Positions 8,092 through 16,306 of a DNA stretch of 64,000 bases are shown here, in pieces. The DNA lies in the NCBI RefSeq assembly GCF_003313465.1, contig NZ_KZ845671.1:1-64000 (forward strand), in the 5' to 3' direction. Under the pieces are notes generated by a model. That model did not search any database and was not told the origin of the DNA. It saw nothing but the letters and a program-made list of their open reading frames with translations. A program made the translations under genes and the position numbers. This DNA comes from Thermoflavimicrobium daqui (GTDB lineage Bacteria > Bacillota > Bacilli > Thermoactinomycetales > Thermoactinomycetaceae). Position 1 is the stretch's first letter, and each line of letters begins with the position of its first letter.

Positions 8092-9468
8092 TTATTCCAT
8101 CATTTTTACTAGTTTCTTTGAAATAAATAAAAGAATGATACCAAGTAATATAGAAGTAATGCCGATAAGACTAAACACCTCAAAGTATCCAAGTGACTGT
8201 GTAAATGCGGCCAGTTGTCCTGCTAGAATGTTGGCAATTCCGTTTCCAGCTAGCCAAATTCCCATCAGTAGAGATGTTAATTTAACGGGGGCGATTTGAC
8301 TAACTAAAGATAGACCAACGGGGGAGAGAAAAAGCTCACCTAATGTATGGAGTAAATAAGTAGCGACAATAAAAAGGATATGAGCTTTATGTGGGATGTG
8401 ATTTGGATTACTTCCTGTTTGAAGTACGGCAAATAATAGGATAATGTAGCCAAGACCGAGTAGGATCATACCAAGTCCCATCTTAGTAGGGATGGGAAGA
8501 TCAGCTTTTTTTGAATTGGCTAGTTTTAACCATAGGGCTGAGACTAATGGAGCTAAAAGGATAATAAATAAAGGATTTACCGACTGAAACCAAGAAGTTG
8601 GTATCGTCCAACCGAATATTTCACGATGAACAAATGTGTTCGTATAGACGGTTAATGAACTTCCTGCTTGCTCAAATCCCGCCCAAAAGAAGATGACAAA
8701 GACGGTTAGGATAAATATAACAGCAGTGCGTTGTTTTTCTTTTTTCGTTAGGGGTTTATTGTTATTTTTGCCTTTATCTCGTCTTCCTACAGGCTTCTTA
8801 CCAATATCCCCAAGGTAACGTTTTCCAAAGAGATTAAATATAACCTGACCTAGAATCATACCGATTGATGAAACTAGAAATCCATACTGAAATCCATAGT
8901 GGATCACTTCATTTACTTTTGTTTTAAATAAATCTTCAGCTAAGAAACCACAAATAAGTGGTGCCATGAAGGCGCCGAGATTAATACCCATATAAAAGAT
9001 GGTAAAAGCTGCATCACGTCTTTTATCATTTACAGCATATAATTCTCCAACAAGTGTTGAGATATTCGGTTTAAAAAAACCATTCCCCAAGATAATGAAT
9101 GCAAGCCCCAGATAAAGCCCCCAGTTACTATGTTTGGCAAACAAAATAATATTTCCTATTGCGATAGTTATCCCACCGAGTGTAATAGCTACCCGTCTAC
9201 CGAAAAAACGATCTGTTAAATAACCGCCAATAATAGGTGTCCAATATGTTGCTCCAGTATATAGTCCGTAAATGCTCATTGCCGTGGTTTCTTTAAATCC
9301 TAAGCCTCCTTGAATATAGGAGGTGGTTAGATAAAGAACCAATAATGATCGCAATCCATAGTAGCTAAACCTTTCCCATAGTTCAGTGAAAAATAAGAGA
9401 TATAAACCAGGTGGATGTTTTTTGGATGAAGAATGATCTGAGCGTTGCCCTTGAAGTGTTACTTCCAT
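8092..9468 (-). CDS. Proton-dependent oligopeptide transporter (POT/PTR2 family)
   Basis: A multi-pass (12-14 spans) membrane protein importing di- and tripeptides with protons. Near the N-terminus is the POT signature ELWERFSYYGLRSLLVLYL, including the proton-coupling E-x-x-E-R-type motif. Further on are GAYLTDRFFGRR-like residues (GGYLTDRFFGRR) and FFKPNISTLVG. The open frame starts at 9501, but a GAGGAGG lies inside that stretch at 9483-9477. It is eight bases from the ATG at 9468, so translation most likely starts there (MEVTLQGQ). It closely resembles DtpT-type carriers. No peptidase gene is adjacent. Confidence 0.9.
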   Translation of the reverse strand: MEVTLQGQRSDHSSSKKHPPGLYLLFFTELWERFSYYGLRSLLVLYLTTSYIQGGLGFKETTAMSIYGLYTGATYWTPIIGGYLTDRFFGRRVAITLGGITIAIGNIILFAKHSNWGLYLGLAFIILGNGFFKPNISTLVGELYAVNDKRRDAAFTIFYMGINLGAFMAPLICGFLAEDLFKTKVNEVIHYGFQYGFLVSSIGMILGQVIFNLFGKRYLGDIGKKPVGRRDKGKNNNKPLTKKEKQRTAVIFILTVFVIFFWAGFEQAGSSLTVYTNTFVHREIFGWTIPTSWFQSVNPLFIILLAPLVSALWLKLANSKKADLPIPTKMGLGMILLGLGYIILLFAVLQTGSNPNHIPHKAHILFIVATYLLHTLGELFLSPVGLSLVSQIAPVKLTSLLMGIWLAGNGIANILAGQLAAFTQSLGYFEVFSLIGITSILLGIILLFISKKLVKMME

Positions 9469-9719
9469 TTCCATTTCCTCCTCGATCATATATATATTCA
9501 TATCTTATAAAGAACTTATTTTTAATGATTGAAAGTGAATGAAACTACACAGACATATAAATATAGATTTTCAATTAATGAAGGAACTTATTCTTGATAG
9601 GTTAAAAACACTATGATCTAAGATAAAAAGCCGTTGATACTATATCTGTATCCAAAGGGGGAAAGATAGAAAGGACAGACAAAAGATACTGGAAAATCCT
9701 AAAAAGGAGGAAGTTGAAA

Positions 9720-10301
9720 ATGACAGCATCCACAAAGAGGTTATTTATAGCGATTCCTATTGTTAAGGAGCAGAAAGAGTTTTTAGCAAAACAGGTAAAA
9801 GTTTTACAAGAAAATTTGCCATTCCAAAAATGGGTTTGCCCTGAAGATTATCATTTAACTTTGTATTTTTTGGGAGAAACGAGCTTAGCTAAATTAAACT
9901 TCATTCGAGATGCTATTAGACAGGTTGCTCAGGAAACAACTCCCTTTTTCCTATCTATTTCAAATTTAGGTGTATTCGGGAAAGAGCAACAACCAAGAGT
10001 TTTATGGATGGGGGTCAAAGGAAATTTGATGGCTTTGACTTCACTACAGAAAGAAGTACTACAAGCATTGGAACCATTTGGGTTTTATGGTGAAGATCGC
10101 CCTTATCGTCCTCATATTACTTTGGCTCGGAAATTTCGTGAAAATAATTTTGTCCTTTCAACACTTTTATTTGATAAGAAAGAATATAGAAGATTTTTGG
10201 AGTGGAAAGTCGATCAGATTGTACTTTACGAAACTCAGCTAGGAAAAAAGCCTATGTATCATGCATTAGAAATATTTCATTTTGATACGGATATCAAATA
10301 G
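9720..10301 (+). CDS. thpR: RNA 2',3'-cyclic phosphodiesterase (ThpR/LigT family)
   Basis: A 193-residue 2H-phosphoesterase that opens 2',3'-cyclic phosphate ends of RNA. Both catalytic HxTx motifs are present: HLTLYFLGE at about residue 43 and HITLAR at about residue 137. AAAGGAGG precedes the ATG at 9720 by nine bases; the TTG at 9714 is too close and was not chosen. It lies alone upstream of tRNA-Leu. Members of this family have been named both 2'-5' RNA ligase and ThpR; hydrolysis is the likelier activity. Confidence 0.9.
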   Translation: MTASTKRLFIAIPIVKEQKEFLAKQVKVLQENLPFQKWVCPEDYHLTLYFLGETSLAKLNFIRDAIRQVAQETTPFFLSISNLGVFGKEQQPRVLWMGVKGNLMALTSLQKEVLQALEPFGFYGEDRPYRPHITLARKFRENNFVLSTLLFDKKEYRRFLEWKVDQIVLYETQLGKKPMYHALEIFHFDTDIK

Positions 10302-10373
10302 TTAATGGATCTATAAAAATAATGTTTTAACCCCTTTTTAGATTGAGGTATTCTTAAAAAAAATAAAAAAGTG

Positions 10374-10402
10374 TTGCATAAGAAAAAGAACCATGCTATA
10401 CT
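10374..10402 (+). promoter_or_regulatory. Promoter of the tRNA-Leu gene
   Basis: TTGCAT, a 17-base spacer and TATACT. Same design as the other two tRNA promoters. Confidence 0.75.
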
Positions 10403-10437
10403 TTGAATTGTTCTCAGGAAGAACTAACCAAATATAT

Positions 10438-10526
10438 GCCGGGGTGGCGGAATAGGCAGACGCACAGGACTTAAAATCCTGCGGTAGGTGACTATCGTGC
10501 CGGTTCGAGTCCGGCCCTCGGCACCA
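10438..10526 (+). tRNA. tRNA-Leu (TAA)
   Basis: An 89-nt class II tRNA. Acceptor GCCGGGG pairs with CCTCGGC, a long variable arm is present, the anticodon is TAA at 10472-10474, and CCA is encoded. Confidence 0.97.
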
Positions 10527-10527
10527 A

Positions 10528-10573
10528 ATAAAAAAATCTCCTAATCATTATTCGATTAGGAGATTTTTTTATT
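10528..10573 (+). terminator. Terminator after tRNA-Leu
   Basis: AAATCTCCTAATC pairs with GATTAGGAGATTT with an A tract before and a T tract after. Confidence 0.92.
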
Positions 10574-10645
10574 TGGTGTTTTTTCTAATCAATATTTATT
10601 CAACTGATTAGGTGTAGAAAAATTTTTACAAAGAGGAAATATCCA

Positions 10646-10714
10646 TTGACATTTCTGAAATGTGTAGTAGTATTTATATACACTCCTATTTAGGAGTGTA
10701 TATAAATACTACTA
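10646..10714 (+). promoter_or_regulatory. Promoter overlapped by a perfect 24-bp operator palindrome
   Basis: TTGACA at 10646-10651 is followed 16 bases later by TAGTAT. The region from 10665 to 10714 is a perfect inverted repeat: a 24-base arm (10665-10688), a TT centre, and its exact complement (10691-10714). It covers the -10 and the start site and ends just before the ribosome binding site AAAGGAG of the regulator. This layout is typical of autorepression, which is inferred. Confidence 0.8.
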
Positions 10715-10730
10715 ATAAAAGGAGTTTCTA

Positions 10731-11516
10731 ATGATTGATTTACTAAAAAAAATAGGTTTGTCTGATCTTGAAGCTAGATGTTACATCACACTCCATGAAG
10801 AGCATGATTTATCAGGTTATGAGGTAGCTAAGCGAATATCTGTCTCACGCACGAATGTTTATTCTGCTTTGCGTTCACTAACAGATAAAGGTGCCTGTCG
10901 TAGAATGGAAGGAGAAACGACTCGGTATAATGCTGTTCCGATAGAACAATTAGTACGTCTTGTTCAATCGGAACTTGAACAAACTTCAAAAGCTCTTATC
11001 CAACAAATGAAATCGCAACCAAGCCCCGCTCCAGCTTTCTACAACTGGCAAGGAAGTAAAGTGATAGAAACAGCAATACGGCGGATTATTGCTAATGCGG
11101 ATACATCCATTATTGTAGATATATGGGCAGAGGATCTACAGTGGGTGGAGGAGGCGTTACTTTTAGCAGAAAGTAAAGGAATTACTGTCATCGTTATTAC
11201 CATTGGTTCATGTCACACTCCTCTTAAACATGTTTTTAATCATCAGAGAGATGATCAATGGCCTATGGATGAAAGGAAATTTTCTATTCTATGTGACTCT
11301 AGTTCAGCTTTGCTGGGTAGCTTTGGAGGGACAATTAAACCTTCTGCATTAGAAACGGACCATCCAGCTGTAATCGAAATGTTAAAAAATGCTTTCTACC
11401 ACGATATGATTATGAAACATATCGAAGATGACTTTGGTACAGAGTTTGAAGAAAAGTACGGTGAAAATTACAAAAAGCTGTTTTCTTATTTCGAAGAAAA
11501 AGGATGGAATATATAA
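10731..11516 (+). CDS. TrmB-family transcriptional regulator
   Basis: A 261-residue regulator. The N-terminal TrmB winged helix is clear: LLKKIGLSDLEARCYITL, SGYEVAKRISVSRTNVYSAL, then RYNAVPIEQLV. The C-terminal part is a sensor domain probably binding a small sugar-like ligand (inferred). It is preceded by a promoter containing a perfect palindrome and overlaps the IMPase-like gene by one base (TAATG), so the two form an operon. The regulator may control its own operon in response to a sugar phosphate or inositol-like compound; no transporter is linked. Confidence 0.85.
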   Translation: MIDLLKKIGLSDLEARCYITLHEEHDLSGYEVAKRISVSRTNVYSALRSLTDKGACRRMEGETTRYNAVPIEQLVRLVQSELEQTSKALIQQMKSQPSPAPAFYNWQGSKVIETAIRRIIANADTSIIVDIWAEDLQWVEEALLLAESKGITVIVITIGSCHTPLKHVFNHQRDDQWPMDERKFSILCDSSSALLGSFGGTIKPSALETDHPAVIEMLKNAFYHDMIMKHIEDDFGTEFEEKYGENYKKLFSYFEEKGWNI

Positions 11517-12319
11517 TGACTACCATTGATATTCGCTTTTGTGAAGAACTACTTAAAAGTGTTGGTGAACGTCTAAATAAGACTTTGAAGCAAGAGAATC
11601 GTGGATCCTCCATAGATGATTTATTGATACGATTTACGGAATCCAATGATTGGGCTACTCATCGAATAAAAGGCGCTCTTGCAAAAAAATATCCACATAT
11701 CCATTGGTCTGAATCAGAATTTGAGATTCAAAAGCAAGAGAATGTAGAGTTTCAAGGAGAATATTGGGTTTGTGATCCAATTGATGGCGCTGTACAATTT
11801 TTACAAGGAATTTCTTCATATGCCATTTCTTTATGTCTAATCCGTGATGGTGAACCTGTATTATCCTTTATATATGATCCAAGTCACCAAGAGTTATTTC
11901 ATGCTATTGCTGGTAAGGGGGCCTATCTAAATGGAAAACGGATTCGGGTTTCACATAAGACAAAACTACAGGATGCAATTATTACTACAACGCCACCATC
12001 CTTCCCAGCTAGAGATAAAGAAGTAACAAACCTTACTTTAAGTGGAATGGCGCAAATAATGCCAAAATCATTTGCTATAAGGATGCTTGGGTCTGTTTCA
12101 CTCCAGCTAGCTTACACTGCATGTGGTCGAGTAGATGGATATTTTGAATATGGCTATGAACTATATAATTGGATTGCTGGTGCTCTATTGATCCGGGAAG
12201 CTGGTGGAGTGGTTTCTGATAGTCAAGGTAGTAACTTTACATGGGGAACAGCGGGTATCATAGCAGCAAATCTCGATATACATCAAGAAATAAGAGATGA
12301 ACTGCGAACAATTCTATAA
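11516..12319 (+). CDS. Inositol monophosphatase-family protein with altered metal site
   Basis: About 267 residues with the IMPase fold. DPIDGAVQFLQGISSYAISL is the metal-binding DPIDGT loop (Ala in place of Thr), and GAYLNGKRIRVS is typical of the family. Two metal ligands look changed: the usual GEE is ESEF, and the usual WDxAAG is YNWIAG, with Asn in place of the third-site Asp. Activity may therefore be reduced or altered. The ATG at 11516 overlaps the stop of the regulator; an in-frame ATG at 11504 is possible but sits over the AAAGGA ribosome site. Confidence 0.8.
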   Translation: MTTIDIRFCEELLKSVGERLNKTLKQENRGSSIDDLLIRFTESNDWATHRIKGALAKKYPHIHWSESEFEIQKQENVEFQGEYWVCDPIDGAVQFLQGISSYAISLCLIRDGEPVLSFIYDPSHQELFHAIAGKGAYLNGKRIRVSHKTKLQDAIITTTPPSFPARDKEVTNLTLSGMAQIMPKSFAIRMLGSVSLQLAYTACGRVDGYFEYGYELYNWIAGALLIREAGGVVSDSQGSNFTWGTAGIIAANLDIHQEIRDELRTIL

Positions 12320-12326
12320 AAAACGA

Positions 12327-12364
12327 AGCCAATTTCCATGATACTAAGGAAATTGGCTCTTTAC
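12327..12364 (+). terminator. Hairpin after the IMPase-like gene
   Basis: AGCCAATTTCC pairs with GGAAATTGGCT. The T tract is short (CTTTACA). Confidence 0.55.
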
Positions 12365-12409
12365 ATATAATCCTTCGAATTCTATAGTTATTTTTTAATC
12401 GAAACGAAT

Positions 12410-12607
12410 CTATACAGCAATATCAACATCAACATTTATATTAATTTCTTCTATTTCAAATTCAATTTCATTGTTATTAAAATTATTACTAAAATCAAAA
12501 TTGAAATTGGCTGCATACGTTGGAGATATTTGTTCTTCAAGGATTATTCCTGAGCTTAAAGATATAACTAAAATGAGTAAAGTAACAGAAAAGAGGCGTA
12601 AGATCAA
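12410..12607 (-). CDS. Small secreted peptide, unknown
   Basis: A 65-residue precursor. AAAGGAG is eight bases from a TTG start at 12607 (MILRLFSV...), a better start than the upstream ATG of the same frame. A hydrophobic signal segment (LFSVTLLILVISLSSGIIL) ends near SPTYA|AN. The mature part of about 33 residues alternates Asn, Glu or Asp with Phe or Ile/Val (NFNFDFSNNF...EIEFEIEEININVDVDIAV), the pattern of an amphipathic beta strand. I do not recognise a family. It lies alone and convergent with the IMPase-like gene. It could be a surface-active or amyloid-like small protein, but that is speculation. Confidence 0.55.
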   Translation of the reverse strand: MILRLFSVTLLILVISLSSGIILEEQISPTYAANFNFDFSNNFNNNEIEFEIEEININVDVDIAV

Positions 12608-12918
12608 TCTGATCACTCCTTTTGTTTTTATTTTAACACTATCTGAATTATTCAATAAAATTTTACTAAACCCTTCTGATTTAGCTAAATAACCATCATT
12701 TTTTTACTATATTATATATAAATAAAACTATATGATAGACATAAAATGACAGTTTATTAATATGGCGATTTAAATCTTTGGAACTATTAGCAAACTAGAT
12801 TTCCTATTTCGGTTAAACGAGAATCACTTATTTTTATCCATTGTGAATAAAGAAGTGGTGGGAGAATGATGCTCTACAATCTAAAATAAATTAAATTTTC
12901 TTTTATTAAAAAACCCTA
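12608..12918. other. Intergenic region, nothing recognised
   Basis: About 310 AT-rich bases before the promoter of tRNA cluster 3. No coding frame or structured RNA was seen. Confidence 0.5.
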
Positions 12919-12947
12919 TTGCATTTATAGATGAAGGCTGTTATATT
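12919..12947 (+). promoter_or_regulatory. Promoter of tRNA cluster 3
   Basis: TTGCAT, a 17-base spacer and TATATT. Confidence 0.75.
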
Positions 12948-13002
12948 ATATATCTGTCAGGACATTACATAAATGAATAAAGCAAAGAAAAAATGAGAAA
13001 AA

Positions 13003-13079
<77 letters not shown>

Positions 13080-13088
13080 TTTTAGTAT

Positions 13089-13164
13089 GGGGCTATAGCT
13101 CAGCTGGGAGAGCGCCTGCCTTGCAAGCAGGAGGTCAGCGGTTCGATCCCGCTTAGCTCCACCA
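13089..13164 (+). tRNA. tRNA-Ala (TGC)
   Basis: Acceptor GGGGCTA/TAGCTCC, anticodon TGC at 13122-13124 and encoded CCA. The Ile-Ala pair is usually found in rRNA spacers; here it heads a tRNA array. Confidence 0.97.
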
Positions 13165-13177
13165 AGAAAAACTTTAT

Positions 13178-13262
13178 GGAGGGATACCAAAGTGGCCAAC
13201 TGGGGCGGACTGTAAATCCGCTGGCATCGCCTTCGTAGGTTCGAATCCTACTCCCTCCACCA
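13178..13262 (+). tRNA. tRNA-Tyr (GTA)
   Basis: An 85-nt class II tRNA. Acceptor GGAGGGA/TCCCTCC, anticodon GTA, long variable arm and encoded CCA. Confidence 0.97.
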
Positions 13263-13296
13263 ACTCCTTTTTAGGAATTTTAAATTGATTTTGATT

Positions 13297-13372
13297 GAGC
13301 CATTAGCTCAGTTGGTAGAGCATCTGACTTTTAATCAGAGGGTCGAAGGTTCGAGTCCTTCATGGCTCACCA
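13297..13372 (+). tRNA. tRNA-Lys (TTT)
   Basis: Acceptor GAGCCAT/ATGGCTC, anticodon loop CTTTTAA and encoded CCA. Confidence 0.97.
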
Positions 13373-13381
13373 ATCGAAAAT

Positions 13382-13455
13382 GCGGGTGTAGTTCAATGGT
13401 AGAACATCGGCCTTCCAAGCCGAATGTGAGGGTTCGATTCCCTTCACCCGCTCCA
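13382..13455 (+). tRNA. tRNA-Gly (TCC)
   Basis: Acceptor GCGGGTG/CACCCGC, anticodon TCC and encoded CCA. Confidence 0.97.
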
Positions 13456-13459
13456 TTAT

Positions 13460-13535
13460 TCCTCAGTAGCTCAATGGGTAGAGCACCCGGCTGTTAACCG
13501 GTAGGTTGCAGGTTCGAGTCCTGCCTGAGGAGCCA
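13460..13535 (+). tRNA. tRNA-Asn (GTT)
   Basis: Acceptor TCCTCAG/CTGAGGA, anticodon GTT and encoded CCA. Confidence 0.97.
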
Positions 13536-13579
13536 TCTTACCTTTATCACATTAGGAATACTGGATTTAAATTTCATAT

Positions 13580-13655
13580 GGCCCGTTGGTGAAGCGGTCA
13601 ACACACCAGCCTTTCACGCTGGCATGCAGGGGTTCGAATCCCCTACGGGTCACCA
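13580..13655 (+). tRNA. tRNA-Glu (TTC)
   Basis: Acceptor GGCCCGT/ACGGGTC, anticodon TTC and encoded CCA. Second, slightly different copy of the gene at 5633. Confidence 0.96.
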
Positions 13656-13690
13656 ATTTTAACTGGGCTAGATTTTCTAGTCCATTCTAT

Positions 13691-13766
13691 GGACGGTTAG
13701 CTCAGCTGGGAGAGCACCTGCCTTACAAGCAGGGGGTCGGCGGTTCGATCCCGTCACTGTCCACCA
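13691..13766 (+). tRNA. tRNA-Val (TAC)
   Basis: Acceptor GGACGGT/ACTGTCC (one G-T pair), anticodon TAC and encoded CCA. Confidence 0.97.
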
Positions 13767-13771
13767 CTTGC

Positions 13772-13848
13772 GGAGCTGTGGTGTAGAGGCCTAACATGCC
13801 TGCCTGTCACGCAGGAGATCGCGGGTTCGAATCCCGTCAGCTCCGCCA
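13772..13848 (+). tRNA. tRNA-Asp (GTC)
   Basis: Acceptor GGAGCTG/CAGCTCC, anticodon GTC, discriminator G and encoded CCA. Confidence 0.95.
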
Positions 13849-13859
13849 AAATTGAATAT

Positions 13860-13934
13860 GCGGAAGTGGCTCAGGGGTAGAGCATCGCCTTGCCAAGGCG
13901 AGGGTCGCGGGTTCGAATCCCGTCTTCCGCTCCA
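13860..13934 (+). tRNA. tRNA-Gly (GCC)
   Basis: Acceptor GCGGAAG/CTTCCGC, anticodon GCC and encoded CCA. Last gene of the ten-gene array. Confidence 0.97.
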
Positions 13935-13951
13935 AATATAATACGCAAACT

Positions 13952-13987
13952 AAAAGAAGTCTAGCTCTCATGCTGGGCTTCTTTCTA
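13952..13987 (+). terminator. Terminator of tRNA cluster 3
   Basis: AGAAGTCTAGC pairs with GCTGGGCTTCT (three G-T pairs) and is followed by TTCTATTT. Confidence 0.75.
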
Positions 13988-14096
13988 TTTATATCAGATG
14001 TTCTATAAAGAAAGAAAAATGGCAACCTATACACTGTATCAAAAGTGATGAGGAGGGGATTATATAAAATATCCATTATGATAAGGAGGATATTTA

Positions 14097-15737
14097 ATGA
14101 GTCATAAGGAAAAAGCGACGGAAAATGGCATATCAGTTACTGGTGCAGGAGACTCATTGGATAAACGCATGTCAGAAGGTGAAGAAGAAACAACGTTAAC
14201 GACTCGTCAAGGACATCCTGTTACAAACAACCAAAATATGCGAACGGTAGGTAACCGTGGACCTGCTACATTAGAGAATTATCATTTTATTGAAAAAATC
14301 ACTCATTTTGATCGGGAACGCATTCCTGAACGTGTTGTTCATGCACGTGGAGCAGGTGCTCATGGATACTTTGAAAGCTATGGGAAAGTAGGGGACGAAC
14401 CTATCTCCAAATATACACGTGCAAAGTTATTTCAGGCGGCGGGAAAAAGAACCCCTGTATTTGTTCGCTTCTCGACGGTCATTCACGGTGGGCATTCTCC
14501 AGAAACCTTACGTGATCCAAGAGGTTTTGCCGTCAAGTTTTATACGGAGGATGGAAACTGGGATCTTGTGGGTAACAACCTTAAGATATTCTTTATTCGA
14601 GATGCGATTAAGTTTCCAGACATGATTCATGCTTTTAAACCTGATCCTGTTACCAATATTCAAGACAATGAGCGGTTTTTCGATTTCTGTAGTAATTCCC
14701 CTGAAACACTTCATATGGTTACTTTTGTCTACTCTCCGTGGGGAATACCAGCAAACTATCGGCAAATGCAAGGATCAGGTGTGAATACATATAAGTGGGT
14801 AAACAAGGAAGGGAAAGCGGTTCTTGTTAAATATCACTGGGAGCCAAAGCAAGGAATTAAAAACTTAACACAAGCCGAAGCTGAAGCTATTCAGGCTAAA
14901 AACTTTAATCACGCTACACAAGATTTATATGAAGCGATTGAACGTGGTGATTATCCAGAGTGGGAACTGTTCGTGCAAATTTTAAGCGATGATGATCATC
15001 CCGAACTCGATTTTGATCCATTGGATGATACAAAAATTTGGCCGAGGGACCAGATTCCTTGGCGACCCGTTGGACGAATGGTATTAAATAAAAATCCAGA
15101 AAATTACTTTGCTGAGGTCGAACAAGCTGCCTTTGGGACAGGAGTACTTGTTGATGGCTTAGACTTTTCTGATGACAAAATGCTTCAAGGACGAACACTT
15201 TCTTATTCAGATACCCAACGGTATCGGGTTGGTCCAAATTATCTACAACTACCGATTAATGCACCCAAAAAACATGTGGCTACCAATCAACGTGATGGTC
15301 AAATGACGTTCTACGTTGATCAAGCTCCAGGTCAAAATCCGCATATCAATTATGAACCATCATCTCTAAATGGCTTAAAAGAAGCAACAAAATCAGCTGA
15401 AGAGTATAAGCCTTATATTGAAGGGCATTTGGTACGTGAAAGCATCGACCGTACCAATGATTTTAAACAAGCTGGCGAAACGTACCGGGCTTTTAGTGAT
15501 TTTGAGCGAGATGATTTAATTTATAATCTCGTCAATGCATTATCCACCTGCCGGACTGAGATTCAAGAAAAGATGATCGAGCTATTTACAAAGTGCGATG
15601 AAGACTACGGTCGCCGTGTCGCTGAGGGTCTAAAGCAGCATGGAAATAGCAATCATCACGGGCCATTGGGCGCAACGAGTACACATGAGGCTGTCAAGGA
15701 AGCAGAACGTAAAGGTCATCGTACGGACTCTTATTAG
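14097..15737 (+). CDS. Catalase, KatX-sized
   Basis: A 546-residue heme catalase decomposing hydrogen peroxide. The distal His lies in [16 protein letters not shown], with [11 protein letters not shown] and [22 protein letters not shown] around the heme pocket. The heme-ligand Tyr lies in [14 protein letters not shown]. The length matches the Bacillus spore catalase KatX (about 547 residues) better than vegetative KatA (about 483), and a polar N-terminal extension is present; the KatX assignment is inferred from that. GATAAGGAGG precedes the ATG. It is monocistronic after the tRNA array. Localisation to spores cannot be read from sequence. Confidence 0.9.
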   Translation: MSHKEKATENGISVTGAGDSLDKRMSEGEEETTLTTRQGHPVTNNQNMRTVGNRGPATLENYHFIEKITHFDRERIPERVVHARGAGAHGYFESYGKVGDEPISKYTRAKLFQAAGKRTPVFVRFSTVIHGGHSPETLRDPRGFAVKFYTEDGNWDLVGNNLKIFFIRDAIKFPDMIHAFKPDPVTNIQDNERFFDFCSNSPETLHMVTFVYSPWGIPANYRQMQGSGVNTYKWVNKEGKAVLVKYHWEPKQGIKNLTQAEAEAIQAKNFNHATQDLYEAIERGDYPEWELFVQILSDDDHPELDFDPLDDTKIWPRDQIPWRPVGRMVLNKNPENYFAEVEQAAFGTGVLVDGLDFSDDKMLQGRTLSYSDTQRYRVGPNYLQLPINAPKKHVATNQRDGQMTFYVDQAPGQNPHINYEPSSLNGLKEATKSAEEYKPYIEGHLVRESIDRTNDFKQAGETYRAFSDFERDDLIYNLVNALSTCRTEIQEKMIELFTKCDEDYGRRVAEGLKQHGNSNHHGPLGATSTHEAVKEAERKGHRTDSY

Positions 15738-15770
15738 ACACATAAACTGTGACAAAAAAACACTTTTAAT

Positions 15771-15820
15771 GAATAATCCTATGGAAGTAAAAGTCGTTTA
15801 CTCCATGGGATTATTGTTTG
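15771..15820 (+). terminator. Terminator after the catalase gene
   Basis: AATAATCC pairs with GGATTATT, with inner TGGAAGTAAA/TTTACTCCA pairing, followed by a T-rich stretch. Confidence 0.7.
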
Positions 15821-15821
15821 T

Positions 15822-16037
15822 TTATTCCACCCACCAATTGATCAAGCGTTGTAGTAAACAGACCATGAGTAAGATATAACCAAGTTTATAAGGATCTTGA
15901 TAATCAATTTCTAGCATGATTTTTTCATGAAGTTGAAATGTCAGTGGGGTATTCGCACCATTATATGACAAGCTATCTTGATATGTTTTTCGATAGATAA
16001 GATAAGGAAGACCGGTAGGAATATAATAGCTATTTTC
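15822..16037 (-). pseudogene. Possible gene remnant of unknown function
   Basis: The minus strand is open for 71 codons here, ending in a hydrophobic tail (YKLGYILLMVCLLQRLINWWVE). No start codon with a ribosome binding site is present, and a stop lies directly upstream in frame. It reads like the C-terminal piece of a lost protein. I do not recognise a family, and the open frame may be chance. The rest of 15738-16226 holds nothing else recognisable. Confidence 0.25.
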
Positions 16038-16226
16038 TTAAGCAAGTGATAATCCTCTTTTTTGACTGATGATATTATTATTAGATATTAGAGCCTGTGG
16101 ATCAATCGTTGGAAGTATAGAGTATTTGCACTGAATTAAGATTATTTTGGTAAAAAGTAATGAATCAACGCATGAACCTTTATAATATATAGCGATTATA
16201 CTACGGGAATAGAAAGTATATTCATA

Positions 16227-16255
16227 TTTACCGTACTTATTATTATTGGTATAAT
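16227..16255 (+). promoter_or_regulatory. Promoter of the aldehyde dehydrogenase unit
   Basis: TTTACC, a 17-base spacer and TATAAT. It lies about 50 bases before the dehydrogenase start. Confidence 0.55.
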
Positions 16256-16306
16256 ATATTGAAAAATATAAATATTATAGGGTTGTATCTAAAGGAGCGA
16301 CATGGG

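Noticed and set aside
12471-12692. 73-codon plus-strand frame over the secreted peptide gene
   Set aside because: No ribosome site; the minus-strand frame has a Shine-Dalgarno site and signal peptide.
13285-13786. Short open frames running through the tRNA array
   Set aside because: They are translations of tRNA genes in sequence that folds into cloverleaves.
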